NCBI GenBank assembly: GCA_016845285.1
Contig: JAERSX010000987.1
Span: 1 to 5,804, forward strand
Reading direction: 5' to 3'
Source: Deltaproteobacteria bacterium
GTDB lineage: Bacteria > Myxococcota_A > UBA796 > UBA2385
DNA: 5,804 nt
Positions 4,316 to 5,804 of the stretch are shown here, piece after piece. Made by a program: the position numbers and the translations under genes. The notes under the pieces are model-generated. The model worked only from the letters and a program-made list of their open reading frames with translations. It had not been told where the DNA came from and did not search any database. Each line of letters opens with the position of its first letter. Positions within the stretch are counted from its first letter, which is position 1.

Positions 4316-5804
4316 TCCTGGCGCCGCTTGCGGGCGGCCGACCCCTGCCAGAGCCGGCCCACCCACTCCACCAGGTCGGAAGGTCGGAAGGGCTTGGTGA
4401 GCAGATGCGTGCTGGGCTGCTCGAGAAGGGCATCCACTGGCACTTCGCCCACAAAGCCAGACACGAAGAGCACCGGCAGGTCGGGGCGCTGGACCCGGAT
4501 TCGCCGAGCGACCTCGGCCCCGCTCAGGTCGGGCATCTTCAGGTCAGTGACCAGAAGATCGATGCCGAGCTCGGGCCGCAACAGCTGTCGCAGAGCATCC
4601 TCGCCACCCGACGCCTCGAGGACCCGATAGCCAGTGGCCCGCAGGAGCGTGACCATGCTCCGCCGCACGTCGCTGACGTCGTCGCAGACCAGCACCACCA
4701 CCGAATCCGATGTTCCCAGGGAGGTGCGTCGCTCACTCGACCCGGCCTCTGCCGACGACTCTTCGACCTGTCGTGATGGAAGCAGGATGACGAAGCGGGT
4801 GCCCCCACCCTCCTGGCTCTCGACCCGTATGCGGCCTTCCGACTGCTCGATAAAGCCGTGGACGGAAGCCAGCTCGAGGCCGCTCACGGTCCCAGACGCT
4901 GCGGAGGTGCTGAAGGGCTCGAACACGAAGGGCAGGCGCTCGGCCGAGATGCCCTCCCCCGTGTCTGACAGCTCGATGCACAGCTGGTCACCGGTGACCC
5001 GGATGTCCGGCCAGCGGATGTTGACCCTCCCCGCGGGCAGCCACTTCAGCGAGATGTCCACCTCCCCCCTGAAAGACATCGTGGACACCGAGTAGGTGAT
5101 CAACTTGACCACCGCCCGCTGAAGACGGGCGGGGTCGATAAGCGCGAGATGCCCGTGGTCGTCCGCCTCGAGACGCAGGAGGACGTTCTCTCCTCCCAGC
5201 CGGGAGAGGTTGGGCAGCATCTCCTCCAAGAGCTTGTGCAGGTCGACAACCTCCGGAGCCAAGCGTTGGCGGCGCCCGAAGGCAAGGAGCTGTTGCGTGA
5301 GCCGGACGGCCTGGGTCTGGGTGGCCTCGAGGCCGTCCAGGAACTCCTCGATCTCGCTGCCAGGCCTGGGGTCCAGCTGGTCGCGGAGGAGGTGGGTGTA
5401 GGTGCCGGACACCGTGAGCAGGTTGTGGAAGTCATGAGCCACGCCCCCGGCGAGGTGGCCGATGGACTCCAGCCGGCTCGCGTCAGCAAGCTGCTGCGCA
5501 AGGTCGATGCGCTCACTCTGCTCGACGAGCAGGATCTCTTCGGCCTGGAGACGCGTGGTGAGTTCGTGCTCGAGCTCCTCTACTCGCCCACGCCAACCCC
5601 GTGTGCTGAGGCGCACGAGCAGCCCGACGAGCACCACACAGACAATGCCAAGGAGCACCTTGAACCACGACGAGCCCGACGGGGGCTCGCGCATGTAGAA
5701 CGACAGCGCCGCCACCAACGAGGTCGCGTCGTCACCCGAGCGGGTGGCCCGCAGCTCGAGGAGGTGCGGGCCACCCGCTCGGGTGACGACGCGACCTCGT
5801 TGGT
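4273..5804 (-). CDS. Hybrid sensor histidine kinase/response regulator, N-terminus cut off; kinase core degenerate
   Basis: This is the C-terminal part of a membrane two-component hybrid. Residues are counted from a TTG at 5718, but the frame is open to the window edge, so neither that TTG nor the ATG at 5694 need be the start. The residues upstream (LLELRATRSGDD, then AALSFYM) resemble the end of a Y_Y_Y domain, the periplasmic module that joins Reg_prop propellers to the membrane; this is an inference. Next come a transmembrane helix (about 18-36), a coiled-coil-like linker (44-80), a HisKA H-box GGVAHDFHN with His95, an HATPase region (about 190-315), and a receiver domain (338-458) with acidic pocket Asp346/Asp347, phospho-acceptor Asp392, Ser420 and Lys442. 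G1 (DTGEG, 252-256) and FEPF (266-269) are intact. The N-box Asn residues are Lys205 and Tyr209, and the G2 box reads VSGLEL (278-283), so ATP binding is doubtful. The TAG stop lies inside the convergent lipoprotein gene. No output domain follows the receiver. Confidence 0.92.
   Translation of the reverse strand, partial: QRGRVVTRAGGPHLLELRATRSGDDATSLVAALSFYMREPPSGSSWFKVLLGIVCVVLVGLLVRLSTRGWRGRVEELEHELTTRLQAEEILLVEQSERIDLAQQLADASRLESIGHLAGGVAHDFHNLLTVSGTYTHLLRDQLDPRPGSEIEEFLDGLEATQTQAVRLTQQLLAFGRRQRLAPEVVDLHKLLEEMLPNLSRLGGENVLLRLEADDHGHLALIDPARLQRAVVKLITYSVSTMSFRGEVDISLKWLPAGRVNIRWPDIRVTGDQLCIELSDTGEGISAERLPFVFEPFSTSAASGTVSGLELASVHGFIEQSEGRIRVESQEGGGTRFVILLPSRQVEESSAEAGSSERRTSLGTSDSVVVLVCDDVSDVRRSMVTLLRATGYRVLEASGGEDALRQLLRPELGIDLLVTDLKMPDLSGAEVARRIRVQRPDLPVLFVSGFVGEVPVDALLEQPSTHLLTKPFRPSDLVEWVGRLWQGSAARKRRQDQGRTTSSPGSSSV
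5714..5804. repeat. Perfect 40-bp inverted repeat ending exactly at the window edge
   Basis: Bases 5714-5753 are the exact reverse complement of 5765-5804, with an 11-bp loop (5754-5764, GCTCGAGGAGG). The left arm lies inside the kinase reading frame. The right arm ends at the last base, so the true length cannot be seen. A long, perfect, short-looped fold-back at a sequence end is typical of chimeric reads or an assembler turning back on itself. A genuine cruciform or mobile-element end is possible but less likely, as no element-specific sequence is seen. The kinase residues encoded by 5765-5804 should be treated with suspicion. Confidence 0.95.

Noticed and set aside
5580..5774. 64-codon reverse open frame starting with ATG at 5774
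   Set aside because: It is out of frame with the kinase and its start lies in the doubtful right arm of the inverted repeat.
5714..5804. Terminal inverted repeat as the end of an insertion sequence
   Set aside because: There is no transposase or target-site duplication, and the left arm is continuous kinase coding sequence; an edge artefact explains it better.

Overview
The window is a GC-rich bacterial fragment whose genes almost always end codons in G or C. It reads like a member of the Myxococcota or a related delta-proteobacterial lineage. The best pointers are a secreted serine protease with an Asp-Thr/Asp-Ser linker and a MYXO-CTERM-like tail (Cys, hydrophobic helix, Arg cluster), a run of very acidic exported lipoproteins, and a large hybrid sensor kinase. 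This placement is an inference from protein style, not from a marker gene. Both ends cut through genes, so the window may be a whole short contig.

Layout. 1-108 is the 3' end of an unidentified gene. 119-1003 encodes a circularly permuted GTPase of the RbgA/YlqF type (50S ribosome assembly), 10 bp behind it and probably in the same operon. Three forward genes for exported proteins follow: a small acidic lipoprotein (1101-1523), an S1-family serine protease with repeat linker and C-terminal anchor (1584-2585), and a 538-residue lipoprotein with seven FG-GAP-type calcium loops and an ASPIC/UnbV-like C-terminus (2699-4315). The first two are 60 bp apart and may be co-transcribed. The third sits behind a 113-bp gap holding a hairpin and a TTGACA/TGACAT repeat motif. 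On the reverse strand, 4273-5804 is the C-terminal part of a membrane hybrid histidine kinase that converges on the FG-GAP gene with a 43-bp overlap. Its reading frame stays open to the right edge.

How they fit together. Housekeeping (GTPase) gives way to a cell-envelope or surface set (lipoprotein, anchored protease, propeller lipoprotein). The kinase is convergent and need not be functionally linked.

Most worth a second look: the kinase keeps its phospho-acceptor His and an intact receiver domain, but its ATP-binding N-box and G2 box have lost the key Asn and Gly residues, so it looks like a pseudokinase. The last 91 bp form a perfect 40-bp inverted repeat with an 11-bp loop at the very edge, which is probably an assembly or library fold-back artefact. 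The protease appears to have almost no propeptide. The RbgA G4 motif reads HKRD instead of NKxD. I see no CRISPR array, tRNA, rRNA or insertion sequence, and no clearly new multi-gene system.
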